A DNA stretch of 64,000 bases from Letharia columbiana (Eukaryota; Ascomycota; Lecanoromycetes; Lecanorales; Parmeliaceae). The notes beneath the pieces were generated by a model that saw only the letters and a list, made by a program, of their open reading frames with translations, did no database searches and had not been told where the DNA came from. Below, in pieces: positions 31,698 to 42,153 of this stretch. The position numbers and the translations under genes are program-made. Position 1 is the stretch's first letter, and each line of letters opens with the position of its first letter. The stretch covers positions 1,467,001-1,531,000 of the forward strand of contig NW_023501038.1 of NCBI RefSeq assembly GCF_014066305.1. The letters run 5' to 3'.

Positions 31698-34505
31698 ATG
31701 CCCCGTATCATTTCTGCCTCTGTAGACGACAATCTTTACTCTGCAGACCTTCTCTGCGCTTCAGAAGTTCGTTTCACTCGACTGTCCCATGCTGCGTCAG
31801 CCTTTGAGCTTCGGGGCTCTCGGCAACCCAAATATGCTACTGCCAGACCTCGCAAGTGCAAGGGCCGACGTTCTCTTCGTGGTTTTGCTTCCCTTGCCTT
31901 GAGTGAAACGAGCAATAAGACTTGCAAGTCCAGCTCGGAGTCTGATCGTAGCGGATCAACCGACAATTCTCCTTCGTTATACGCTTCTGAGTACTACGGG
32001 AGCTGCGTTCCAAATCCAGCTGACGGCTTGAGCGATGGTGGAGGCTCGTATCCGTCACCATCCGCTTCGGAAGATGATTTTCCTGGCACTCCATCAATAG
32101 AAAGCCGCACCAGCGAAGACGTTGATCCTTCTCCTTTCCCTCTGACTCCAGTACCATTGTTAACATCTAGTCCGACCTTGGCCACTTACGATGAGGGCCC
32201 TCGAACACCAAGAGGACGAGGCATCAGTGCTACAGCAGGATACCGGACTCCATCGATATCACCTGATCGGTACATCTCAAATCGAAACACTCCGCAGGAT
32301 GCCTCAAAAACTTTCCGCCTAAGCAAGCTCCCCCACCAGCTTTCGAACCTGGAGAAGCTTTTGCGGCACCCGTCAGCTACGCCAGACCCATTCAGTCCAT
32401 TGAGTGTCAGACGTGTACGGGAGGCAAGAATCAACGCCTCTGCCAATGTGGACCCACGTGTCGTCCAATCTCGCCCCCGCACGATCGGAACCACGAACGT
32501 GCAACATCCTCCTCAGGACCCCCTCGCAATTCAGAACAGGCAAGCCAGTGCAGGCGCAGTATGGAACATTGGCGGAGGCTCTGAAGGCACTCCGTTAGGC
32601 CCTGTTCGAGGCATCTCCGACGGACGAGGCCGCTTTATCAGCAGTGGATCGAACGCACCGATGTTCACCTCTCATTTTTTTGATGATGATACTCTGGATC
32701 AAGACAACAGCCAGCTGGAAAGCCGACTGGCTGTCGCCTTGGGCATTGATCAGACATGCAGAATACTGGATATCTCTAGGTCTCCCGTGCAAGCCAGGAG
32801 TATCAGCACCGGCTCGATTGGAACAAAGCGGAAGTATCCTTATCTCGAACCTCGGACTCGATGGATGAATGATCAGTGGATCCAAGAAGGCTCGCAGTCG
32901 CGTGAGTTTACCCTTTTTCTTGCTTACTGTTTTATTAGCCCTTGCACCCAGCAGCGCTTTCCATTCTCCTAAAGTGCTATCGTGACTTGTTGTACTTCAC
33001 GACTTATTGAGCTTACTGAGGATAAGCAGCAAGGAAGCATCGGAAAATAGAGCCTAGAGCTGTCCCAACCACACCATTCAGATAAGTCCTCGATTGAACC
33101 CAGGAGAGAGCATGACTGATAGCGCCCCACAGTACTGGATGCTCCCAATTTGCGAGATGATTATTACTGCACTGTTCTCGCTTACTGCCACACTGCTCGT
33201 ACTCTCGCCGTCGGTCTCGGTAACAGAGTCTATCTTTGGTCGGAAACGTTTGGGGTTCGGTACCCACCAGAGGATCCGGATACTCGCGAGTCAACTTATG
33301 TCACGTCGCTGGCCTTCTCTTCCACCGAAGGCGGCCACAGTATCCTAGCCATCGGGCGTAATACTGGCCATATCAGTTTGTGGAGTCTCGCCGATCCCGA
33401 GAATATCAGATTTCAGTCTCGGCAGCCATGTGCTATTGCGTGTGTATCTTTCAAGCCCGTCACCACTCGCAGGCCATCAGAGCGCTTTGGTTGTATGATG
33501 GCCACTGAAGAGCTTCTTGTGGGCGACGAAGTCGGCAATGTTTACTACTACTCTGTCGAGTGGATGAGCAAGCAGCAGGTCGACATACATGGATGGACTG
33601 GAGCTATGACCCTGATGGCGAAAATATCGGTTCACAGTCAACAGCTATGTGGCCTTGCTTGGTCACCTGATGGAGACTATTTTGCTACAGGCGCGAATGA
33701 CAACGTCTGCTGCTTATTCGAGGTCAAAGACGTTCTGGCACCTCCTGAGCCCCCGCAAGACTCTTCGAATTACTTCAGAAGTCCGCTCCAAACCATTATC
33801 GGTGGCTTCGGGTTTCCAAATTTTGTCGCAAGAACGCAGACTCCCTCGGAGGTCATGGGCGTCTTAGCCAACGGCGTACACGTCCAACGCACCAGGATTA
33901 TTCCTGGTCAGAATGGCTCGCTCCTCATCGGTGAGGGACGCCAAAAGCACAGATGGGTCCACAGCGCTGCTATTAAAGCTATCGCTTTCTGTCCGTGGCA
34001 GCGTGGATTGATTGCCACGGGCGGTGGCTCCAACGACCGAGCAATCCATTTCTACCATACTTTTTCAGGAGCCTGCCTTGCTACCATAAACTGCTATGCC
34101 CAGATTACATCGCTGATCTGGTCAACAACACGCCGAGAGATTGCAGCTACATTTGGCTACGCGCAACCCGATCATCCCTACCGCGTTGCTGTCTTCTCAT
34201 GGCCCGAGTGCCAGCAAGTCATCGCCATACCTTGGGCGAGCGACATGCGTGCTCTCTACGCCATTCCTTACCCTGGTGGGCCCGGCGAGACAAATTGTGA
34301 CACAAGTATGGGCGAAGCATGGTACTCGAGAACAAGAGATGAAGGGTGCATTTTGGTAGCGTGCTCTGATGAGTCGGTGAAGTTTCATGAGGTGTGGAGT
34401 GGGCCAAGAAAGTCTACGGGTGTGCATATGGGATTGTTGGGCGGAAGTGATATCCTGGAGGGATTGGAGGGGATTGAGAAGGAGGGGAATGAAGTCATTC
34501 GTTGA
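31698..34505 (+). CDS. ama1: Cdc20/Fizzy-family APC/C activator, AMA1-like (splice site anomaly)
   Basis: WD40 activator and substrate adaptor of the anaphase-promoting complex, most like the meiosis-specific fungal branch (AMA1/Mfr1). Exon 1 (31698-32901) holds a disordered N-terminus and a C-box-like SPDRYISNRN. Exon 2 (from 33030) encodes RKHRKIEPRAVPTTPFR, and exon 3 (33133-34505) begins LDAPNLRDDYY before the WD40 propeller (VGLGNRVYLWSETFGVRYPP; LAWSPDGDYFATGANDN). The protein ends in Ile-Arg, the IR tail that docks on APC/C. Intron 1 (32902-33029) is canonical. Intron 2 has a good acceptor (CCCACAG, 33131-33132), but no GT occurs where the donor belongs: the exon runs TTC AGA straight into TAAGT. 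See findings. The predicted protein is about 870 residues. Confidence 0.85.
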
Positions 34506-34797
34506 AACTTTGCCAAGGGCTGGCCCGTCTGCTTTCCTCATGAACTTGGCGCTGGCTGAGTCTTCTGGTTTTCTGTGAAGGTGTATCCATTCATCACAAT
34601 AGCTGGGCAAGCGTATAAATCGTTCTTCCCAACACTTTCTGCACCTCAGAGAAGACTGTCCTCAAATTCATGCTATACTAGACTGTGGTCCCTAATGGCT
34701 ATCCTCATCCTCCACCTACGGATGTTCAATCACAATATCAATTCCCATCCATCCGCACCGAGTCCATCTTTCCACTTTGAATTTCTATCTCATCCCA

Positions 34798-35295
34798 TCA
34801 CACCGCCTCAGTCATTCCGTATTTGGTAAAGTACTTGGAAACGTGCGCTTTCGCATTTGTCGTCGAACGTCGCGGGAAGACGGCTGGCTTGTTGGTGTGT
34901 TCCAGTGTAGATCTTTCGTCGAGGACACGAAGAGGGGCGGTGGCTCCGTGTTCAGTCTTGAGGAGGGGTAGTCTCTCGTTTATGTGGGTGCAGTATTGTA
35001 GGTCCGAGATGGATTGAGCCGTTTGGTTTTGGTGTGATCGAGGTGGGAGCGGAGGTACTTCCTCGACCTTCTCCTCGCGCTCTTTTTCCCTCGCGTTTAG
35101 ATTTCGTTCCTCGTCCAAGACTGCCGCAGAGAGTCTTGTAAGTTGGCGGTGGTCGATGTATATGCAGATGCAGATGCCGATACCGAGGACGACGCCGATG
35201 ATGAGCAGGTAGCAGATTATGTACATGGCGATATTCAAAGCGGCATTCGAATCCGTGTCGAGAGGGGGTGCGGCCATGCTGAAGATGTTGCCCAT
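34798..35295 (-). CDS. Small single-pass membrane protein
   Basis: 165 residues from ATG 35293-35295. An N-terminal ~18-residue segment is followed by a very hydrophobic helix at about residues 19-47 (MYIICYLLIIGVVLGIGICI). A charged stretch (LDEERNLNAREKEREEKVEE, probable coiled coil), a PPLPPR motif and a basic tail follow. With no signal peptide and a single helix near the N-terminus, it is probably a type III or signal-anchored protein. I do not recognise the family. It faces AMA1 tail to tail with about 290 bp between stop codons. The uninterrupted frame and sharp hydrophobic segment support a real gene. Confidence 0.6.
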   Translation of the reverse strand: MGNIFSMAAPPLDTDSNAALNIAMYIICYLLIIGVVLGIGICICIYIDHRQLTRLSAAVLDEERNLNAREKEREEKVEEVPPLPPRSHQNQTAQSISDLQYCTHINERLPLLKTEHGATAPLRVLDERSTLEHTNKPAVFPRRSTTNAKAHVSKYFTKYGMTEAV

Positions 35296-36568
35296 GGTAG
35301 GGGAATAGATTTGGGTTGTGTGTGGATTTCAGAAGACGGGGGAGAATCGGAGTGTGTTTTATAGTGTTGGGACATTGCTTTGCCAAGAGAGCGAGCGCAA
35401 TTGTGCTCTTGGTTTCGATTCTAAAATAAGCTCAGCGGCCCAACACAGTCATTCGTCTGTGTTGACGTGTACAAACCCTGATCTGAAGCAGAAGGCTAAA
35501 AATTCACAAAGTTCATGGTCAAAGTCCCGTGGCCTTCCGAAGAGGACGGTTTCGAATCCGTAAGCATCGTTAGGGCTGAAAATTATGGGCCCAAGCAATC
35601 AACAATCCTATTAGGAACGTTCTTGTGAATACACATTATCCATGACAGTCCCCAGCCTAGCTCTCTGTGACGATCCGCAGATAGAATCCTTTCAAAGAGC
35701 CCATTAGATAGCGTAAAGGTCCTCCAGGGGCTTCTTCCCTGTTCGATGTGCTCGTCCCGGGAGATTCTGGGTCATCTTGGTCGTGGCTGGGCTTCCCTCA
35801 CTCGGTCATTGTATCCGTAGGAGTCTGCTGCACTCGAAGGAGCCTATGGTGCTCAACATGCATGAGTAGATGGGTCCCAAAGGCTCAAAGAAAAATCTTG
35901 ATGAGGAGGAAGCACAACGCTCAAGTATCAGTCCATTGCTCAGCGTTCCGACCGACATCAGAAGGATGTTTGAGCCATTTTTGGTCAAAAGAGTCTAAGC
36001 CAAGCAGGCGGAAGATGGTCTTTTGAAGGCTTATCACGGAGAATGAAGACTCCGAGGGATACCCTCGTAAGCTTGTAGAAGTGGACCAAGCACGTGAAGG
36101 ATAAATAGACAAGAATTAGCCTCCATCTTCCGTGATCTATGCACAGGCTGAGTGCGCGGCCGCTCTTGGGCGAAGGCAGAACGATGCAGACAACTGGCTG
36201 GTCTGTGCGTCTTCTTTTTCAGCAACTGTCAACTGCAATAAAAGGTAGAGCACATCAAAGCAACGGCACAGTAAAGCTATAAAGCATTGGGGCCATGAGA
36301 GACGATAGCCCCATCCGCGGGAAGACAATTTTCTACGAAACATGCGATAGCGATGTTTTCCAGCTCGCTGCCGTTGATACGTGCAGTGAGATTTCATGTC
36401 TTGGCACTCGAGCCTTGGCATTTTGAGTCTCTGCCTCAGCCCTATGGAGCAGCTAGCGCGTCCTAGCTCGCACAAAGTCTCGCTAGGCGAAAATACAGCT
36501 CGACCTCACATTCCCCACCGCACAACCAACTTCCACCATCTTGACGTCCCACCCCCCCAACCGTCAGG
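35296..36568. other. 1.3 kb intergenic region before RPS6
   Basis: No supported gene. The final ~70 bases are C-rich (ending CCGTCAGG before the ATG), consistent with the pyrimidine-rich leader usual for ribosomal protein genes. Confidence 0.4.
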
Positions 36569-37551
36569 ATGAAGCTCAACATCTCCTACCCGGCCAACGG
36601 CACCCAGAAACTCGTCGAAATCGAAGACGAGCGCAAACTCCGCAGCTTCATGGAGAAGCGCATGGGCCAGGAAGTCCCCGGCGACGGCGTCTCTCCCGAG
36701 TTCAAGGGCTACGTCTTCAAGATCACCGGCGGCAACGACAAACAAGGCTTCCCGATGAAGCAGGGTATCATGCATCCTACGAGAGTCCGCTTGCTGTTGG
36801 GTGCGGGACATAGCTGCTACCGGCCCCGGAGGACCGGGGAGAGGAAGAGGAAGAGCGTCCGGGGGTGCATCGTGGCCATGGATTTGGCGGTGCTGGCGTT
36901 GAGCGTGATCAAGCAGGGCGAGGAGGAGATCCCGGGTCTCACGGACAAGGTGTTGCCGAAGAGGTTGGGCCCGAAGAGGGCGACCAAGGTCCGCAAGTTC
37001 TTTGGGTTGGGCAAGGATGATGATGTGAGTGCTTCCAAATTTCTATCTCGCTGTACCCGGACCATTCCCCTGCACGTGGTGTTCTCTGGTGGCGCCGAGG
37101 AAATTGGTGTTGATGTCGGAGTTCGTGCTGATCAATTGGTGCGAACTAACTAGGTCCGCAAATTCGTCATCCGACGCGAAGTTCAACCCAAGGGCGAAGG
37201 CAAAAAACCCTACACCAAGGCACCCCGCATCCAGCGCCTCGTCACTCCGCAGCGTCTCCAGCACAAGCGTCACCGAATGGCACTCAAGCGTCGCCAGGCC
37301 GAATCCTCCAAGGATGCTGCCGTAAGTCCTTACCCACATCCATCTACATCTATATGGACATGGTTCTCGTAAGGTTGTATGGCTGATTGGTGCTGGCAGA
37401 ATGAGTACGCGTCTATCTTAGCCAAGCGTGTCAATGAGGAGAAGGCGAAGAAGTCCGAGTTGAGGAGTAAGTTGATTCTACTTCTACAGGGCGGGGCTTG
37501 AATGGTGGCTAATTTGCAACAGAGCGAAGAGCGTCGTCGATGAGGAAGTAG
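36569..37551 (+). CDS. rps6: 40S ribosomal protein S6 (eS6)
   Basis: Component of the small ribosomal subunit and classic target of TOR/S6-kinase-type phosphorylation. Four exons: 36569-37024, 37154-37321, 37400-37466 and 37523-37551, with introns of 129, 78 and 56 bp. They give exactly 239 residues, the standard length. Visible signatures are [15 protein letters not shown] at the start, [20 protein letters not shown] and [17 protein letters not shown] in the body, and KRRASSMRK at the end, where the RRxSS serines are the conserved phosphorylation sites. The last exon encodes only those final residues. All donors are GTGAGT or GTAAG-type. It is convergent with the PRPP synthase gene, 357 bp between stops. 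Confidence 0.97.
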
Positions 37552-37908
37552 ATGGTCGATCGCAGATACCGAGCAAGCGAATGGCGAAAAAGGTCGATGG
37601 TTGGAACATGTTTGCTGGGAGTGTCCAAGAGAGGAGAAGGAGAATAGCCGGCACACGCGTGCGTTGATCTGGCTGGATTGAATGCAAAGTGCATGTAGAA
37701 CAGACATCATAGATCAAAGTCCGTTCTCAGCAACCATGCATCATTCATTGAGTTTGTGACCATCAATTCTGATTATTCTGTTACGCCTTGTCCTTCATCA
37801 TATATTTAGAACCCGTTCTTCTCCGGCCTGTTGCCCTCGACCATGCCCACAACGCCCTGTACGAAATCCACAACAACGTAAGATCCCAAGTCCCTTCCCG
37901 TCAACTTC
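37552..37908. terminator. Convergent 3' region of RPS6 and PRPP synthase
   Basis: 357 bp hold both 3' ends. AT-rich sequence around 37740-37810 (including CATATATTTAG) could serve polyadenylation for either gene. No defined signal is certain. Confidence 0.3.
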
Positions 37909-39918
37909 CTACTCCATAGGCGCGTGGCTGAATAAGAAAGACACGCTCTCGCCATTATGCGTTCGTCTACAAGCCTCCGCGAGCCTGTGGTCAAAGGGTC
38001 AGTAGCCACGCTTGGGCTTTGGTCAGAAGGAGGCTTACGTGGGTGAAACATCGATCTCCTCCAACTTGGGGCACCGCTTTCGCTTCTCGGAGAAGGGCAC
38101 GGTGTTGGTGGCGACGACGCGGCTGAGGGCGTCGCAGTCGTTGAGGGTTTTCAAGGCGTTGCCGGAGAAGATGCCGTGCGTGACCAGCGCTACGATTGAG
38201 GACGCGCCGTGTTCGCGGAGGGTGTTGGCGGCTTTGGCGAGGGTTCCACATGTGTCTGGTGGCGGATTCGATTAGTTTGATAGGGAGGGTTGAGGGGGGA
38301 GGACTTGGGGTGCGGATGCGTACCGGCCATGTCGTCGACTAGGATGGCGCATTTGTCTTTGACGTTGCCCACAAGGGTCATCTGTGGCGACACTACGTTA
38401 GCTTTAGCTCTTCGGAAGTGAGATCGGGCTTGGGCTTGCCTTCGAGACCTCGTTTCTAGAATTCTCGGTATTAGAAGGCACCTATAAGATAAAGAGGCGC
38501 ACTTACGGTCGGCTACGCTCCTTACTACAATCATATTGTCAGTTTGTTGCTGTGGTGGACATAATGTACTCATTGCTTACTGGATCAAAGCGAAGTTCAA
38601 ATCAAGCCTATCAGCCAAGCTCGTCGCTCTCTTGGCTCCTCCAGCATCTGGAGACACGATCACTGCTTTGCGGACGTCGACATTTTCTCGGATCCAACGG
38701 AGATAACTTGGCTAATGACGGTCAGTCGCTCTGGTGTCTTATTCCATATAAGAAATCTAAGCGCGGCTCACCTCGGCATACAAGTTGTCGACCTATGCTT
38801 GATGATTAGTGGAAACAAGCTTGTAGACACCGTTCCTTAACATACCGGTACATTGAAGAAACCTGCAATGATCAGAAACTTGCTTGAATGTAGGGTCTGA
38901 GGCATGGACAGACCTTGTATCTGCGACGCGTGTAGATCCATCGTGATGACGTGAGAGCTTGAAGGTGTTAGGAGAAGTTGACGGAAAGGGGTAGGGCTGC
39001 GTACCAGCCTGCTGTCTGTAGCATGTTCGCCTTCAGGAATCATTAGCAACGCCAAAGCTCCGGACGTGTTCTTTGTGCAGCCTCACCATGAGCTTCTTGA
39101 TATTCAACATTCGTCAGTAGATGACCCGTAGTACTTTGGCAATCAGGAACTGACCGCAGTGATAGGAGCGCGAGACTTGTCCTTCTTATCCTGACGGGCT
39201 AGACATTATCTCAGTAGAAAGAGGGAGAGACGCATAGAGCAGACAAACCGTATGGGAAACTGAAAGACGTATTAGCGAGGCAGACCAGTTATCATAAGAC
39301 GCGAAGGACTTACTTGGGAATGACCGCTGTGATTCGACGAGCTGAAGCGGTCTTGCAGGCATTTATCATTATGAGGAGCTCCATGAGGCCGTCGTTGATG
39401 TCGCCAGGTGCAGTACTCTGTAGTATGAAGACTGGCGGTATCAGATACGGAGGTAAGAGAGGAAAAGGGGGCATGAAGCATACCATCTTCGTCTCGGACA
39501 CTGGGGTAGCATGGATTAACAGATGGCTTGTGGATTCGATATTGGTTTTGGTGATTACCTCTCGCCAATTGTGACAGAAGTTTCGTTGTTCGAGTATTGC
39601 AGGACAAGCACTTTGGTCTCGAGAACAAGCCCAATCAGATGGTTTACCCAAGGGACTGGAAGTTAACCTACCAACTCGATTTGCAGCCTGTGGATACATT
39701 TAGTATCTACGTACGTTCTCATGCTGGGACATACATACCTATCAGCAACCAGTTTCGCCAACTCAGGATGGGAATTGCCTGTGTGAATTGGTTAACTTCG
39801 ACAGACGAGCCTGCATAAATGAGCCATACCAGTCAGCAGCTTGACTATGTAATAGTCAGCCTCATTATACTCTCTGAACCTGGAGCAATAAGCAATACAT
39901 ACTAGAGTTCGTTGCCAT
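37909..39918 (-). CDS. prs: Ribose-phosphate pyrophosphokinase (PRPP synthase), 20 exons
   Basis: Makes PRPP from ribose 5-phosphate and ATP for purine, pyrimidine, histidine and NAD synthesis. The coding sequence is reconstructed from 20 exons: 39918-39903, 39843-39829, 39778-39739, 39687-39672, 39617-39559, 39500-39484, 39431-39314, 39259-39249, 39198-39155, 39095-39087, 39030-39005, 38957-38914, 38862-38846, 38792-38772, 38711-38581, 38524-38507, 38455-38440, 38381-38324, 38255-38039, 37984-37909. They total 969 bp and 322 residues, the normal family size, in one frame throughout. Motifs: [20 protein letters not shown] at the start, [20 protein letters not shown], the PRPP-synthase signature [13 protein letters not shown], and the PRPP-binding loop [15 protein letters not shown]. 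The end, [12 protein letters not shown], is also typical. Eighteen introns are GT-AG; intron 17 (38382-38439) is GC-AG. Introns are 47-68 bp. Confidence 0.93.
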
Positions 39919-40154
39919 GGTGTTTTGAAGGTGCCTAAGCCGGCAGGATCATGCTTGATGATTTCGTGCTTGAAGAGCTCAGAGTCCGAGTCAAATGAAG
40001 AATCCGATCCCTCTCGGCTACGGGTAATGTTCGGAGATGCTATGATGCACAAGATCTCGCCACTCAGCCTTAACCGTCTTGATGGGGGCGGATTATACCT
40101 CAAAAGTATGGATCCCGACCGAATCATACCCCTACACCAAATTCACCCATACAT
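39919..40154. other. Upstream region of PRPP synthase
   Basis: Presumed promoter, bounded on the right by the first copy of the interspersed repeat at 40155. No other signal is clear. Confidence 0.35.
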
Positions 40155-41262
40155 GGGGTATAATTCGGTAATTTGTCATTGCCTGGGTCATGATTTAGTA
40201 AGTCATCAAAGTAACCTCAAATTATAAAGATGATAACCCGCGGTCCAGCCTATTCGATCATAGAAGTAAAAGAATTTCTTCAACCGTATTTGAATTCTAT
40301 CCGTCTAAAAATACTTATCAGACGAAAACCGAGTGCGCGAAATTTCGACTCCTCGAAGGTCAAACCCGACCATCACCACACCCCATCATACCACCGTCAT
40401 TAATAATCGAGTCGACGACTACTATCAGACGCTCAACAAGTCTACCGCTATCATCACCTTTATTAGACTATCTTATACCAGGAAGCTATTTAAGGCCCTC
40501 GTCAAATTATACCCCAAGCAATGGCAAATTATCGAATCATACCCCATTTTTTGGTGTGATTTGGTGTAGGGGTATGATTCGGTAATTTGCCTGTCTTGAT
40601 GGCAAACACGGGCTAATTACTAATTCATACCCCGAAACTATGAATCCTTACCGAATCATACCCTAATTACTGAATCATACCCCTAGGGGTTGATTCATAA
40701 TTTGCCATTACTTGGGGTATGATTCGGTAATTTGCCATTCATGACAAAATCGCAAAGGAGAAAAATTCGCGACCTGGGCCATCGACCATAGAAAAGACGA
40801 AATATCTCCGACCGTATTTAATGGGTGACCTACCAGCTTAAATATCAGACGAAGCCAGTGGGTGTTGAGCAGCTCCCACGGGGCCTGCGCGCCCTACGGG
40901 AGTCCCTATTTAGGTTTAATAGGGGTCTGGCTGTCAGCGCAGACACCCCGGGATCTTTTTTGCGCTTGACAGCCAGACACCCCTATTTAGACCTAAATAG
41001 GGCCCCCGTGGGGTGCTGCTAACAGTGGGCTAAATATGGCCCCCAGCCTGTCTACACCCAGTCTGCGACTCTCACACATAGTCTTCACTCCCAATAGTCT
41101 ACACAAATTTATTACCGAATCATACCCAGCATTAATCCTTACCGAATCATACCCCAATTTTGGTGTAGGGGTATTATTCAGTAATTAGGGGTATGATTCG
41201 GTAAGGATTCATATTTCGGGGTATGATTCGGTAATTTGCCTGTCTTGATGGCAAACACAATA
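40155..41262. repeat. Cluster of GGTATGATTCGGTAA-type repeats in both orientations
   Basis: At least nine copies or near-copies of a motif around GGTATGATTCGGTAATTTG occur in 1.1 kb. Plus-orientation copies lie near 40155, 40570, 40712, 41183 and 41220. Minus-orientation copies lie near 40525, 40645 (two) and 41115 (two). A 41-bp segment, GGGGTATGATTCGG through GGCAAACAC, is repeated exactly near 40568 and 41220. The arrangement looks like nested or rearranged short transposon ends. No transposase-like frame was found inside. Confidence 0.75.
40863..41024. mobile_element. 162-bp near-palindromic element with 5-bp target-site duplication
   Basis: The element starts TGTTGAGCAGC and ends GCTGCTAACA. 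It is flanked by GTGGG on both sides (40858-40862 and 41025-41029). Its two halves are reverse complements over most of their length (CCTATTTAGG, GGTCTGGCTGTCA and matching arms), separated by about 20 bp, so it folds into one long hairpin. TG...CA ends with a 5-bp duplication recall a solo LTR, while the palindrome recalls a MITE. It sits inside the surrounding repeat cluster. Confidence 0.65.
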
Positions 41263-41280
41263 CTTACTTGTTGATAATGT

Positions 41281-42153
41281 TTGAGATTGAAGAATTTACA
41301 AGAAAACATTAGTGCAGCCTGGAAGGCATTGCTCAGTCGTTGCTAGTCCTCGACGGTGGTGGCTTCCATTGTGCTCCGGGGAATCTACCCCTGGCAAGCT
41401 TGACAACCGTCCATCCACGGTGACGGTGTTTTGAGCATGAGAGCGCAGTTCCCACTGGACGGTACGTACCTCCAAACTGTTAGTGAGAGGCCTGAAGCTC
41501 GGATGTCTTCCGGGTTCGAAAACCTGTAGGCATACTACATACGTGTTTTTTGACTTTCAACAGGCTATGGAGATATCGTCAATGTTCTCGATGGATTTGG
41601 TACGTTTCGGATTGATCGTTCTCTTCTGGTCTATCCGCCGTGTTCTGCGAGTCCCATGACCGGGTTCTATTACTGCATACAGCGGTCTTTTGCCGGTGTT
41701 TTCTGCAAGAGTCTACGATTGGCTCTATTCTCACTGCACGGCTCCCGTGGTTTCCGGGGCGACTTTTACACTCGCTGTAATCTTACACCGGTGAGGTCGT
41801 GGAGGAAGAGGAAACCATTGCTTGCTGTGTAAGTATGAAAGCTGTCTAACATCGCACAGGCGGCTGAGAGGAAAGATATCAAAGTCCTCTTGGGCAGCGA
41901 TTGCTCATCAAGTAATGAATAGCCGGGCCTTTCGTCTCTAACAATTAATCTGGCTACGTACGGGAACATGATTCCATTTTCTCATACCTTTAGGCCACAG
42001 GAACAGTATTCTACGGCCATTCTCAAGATCGAAGCGCCTGCAACGTCTCAGGTAGACGTGTTCCCGAATTACGCACACTTTCCACTTCGCAATCCCGCAA
42101 ATGCCCCTCATACTGCCTTCAAGACCTCCCTCTCCGCTTGTCGATTGTAGATT
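41281..42153. other. Intergenic region after the repeat cluster
   Basis: No supported gene. Short open frames occur on both strands, without recognisable motifs or strong starts. Confidence 0.35.

Noticed and set aside
31837..32166. Long antisense frames inside AMA1 and other large genes
   Set aside because: They are shadows of the coding frame with no independent start or splice evidence.
41512..41524. GGGTTCGAAAACC as a tRNA B box
   Set aside because: No matching A box, acceptor stem or cloverleaf could be drawn around it.
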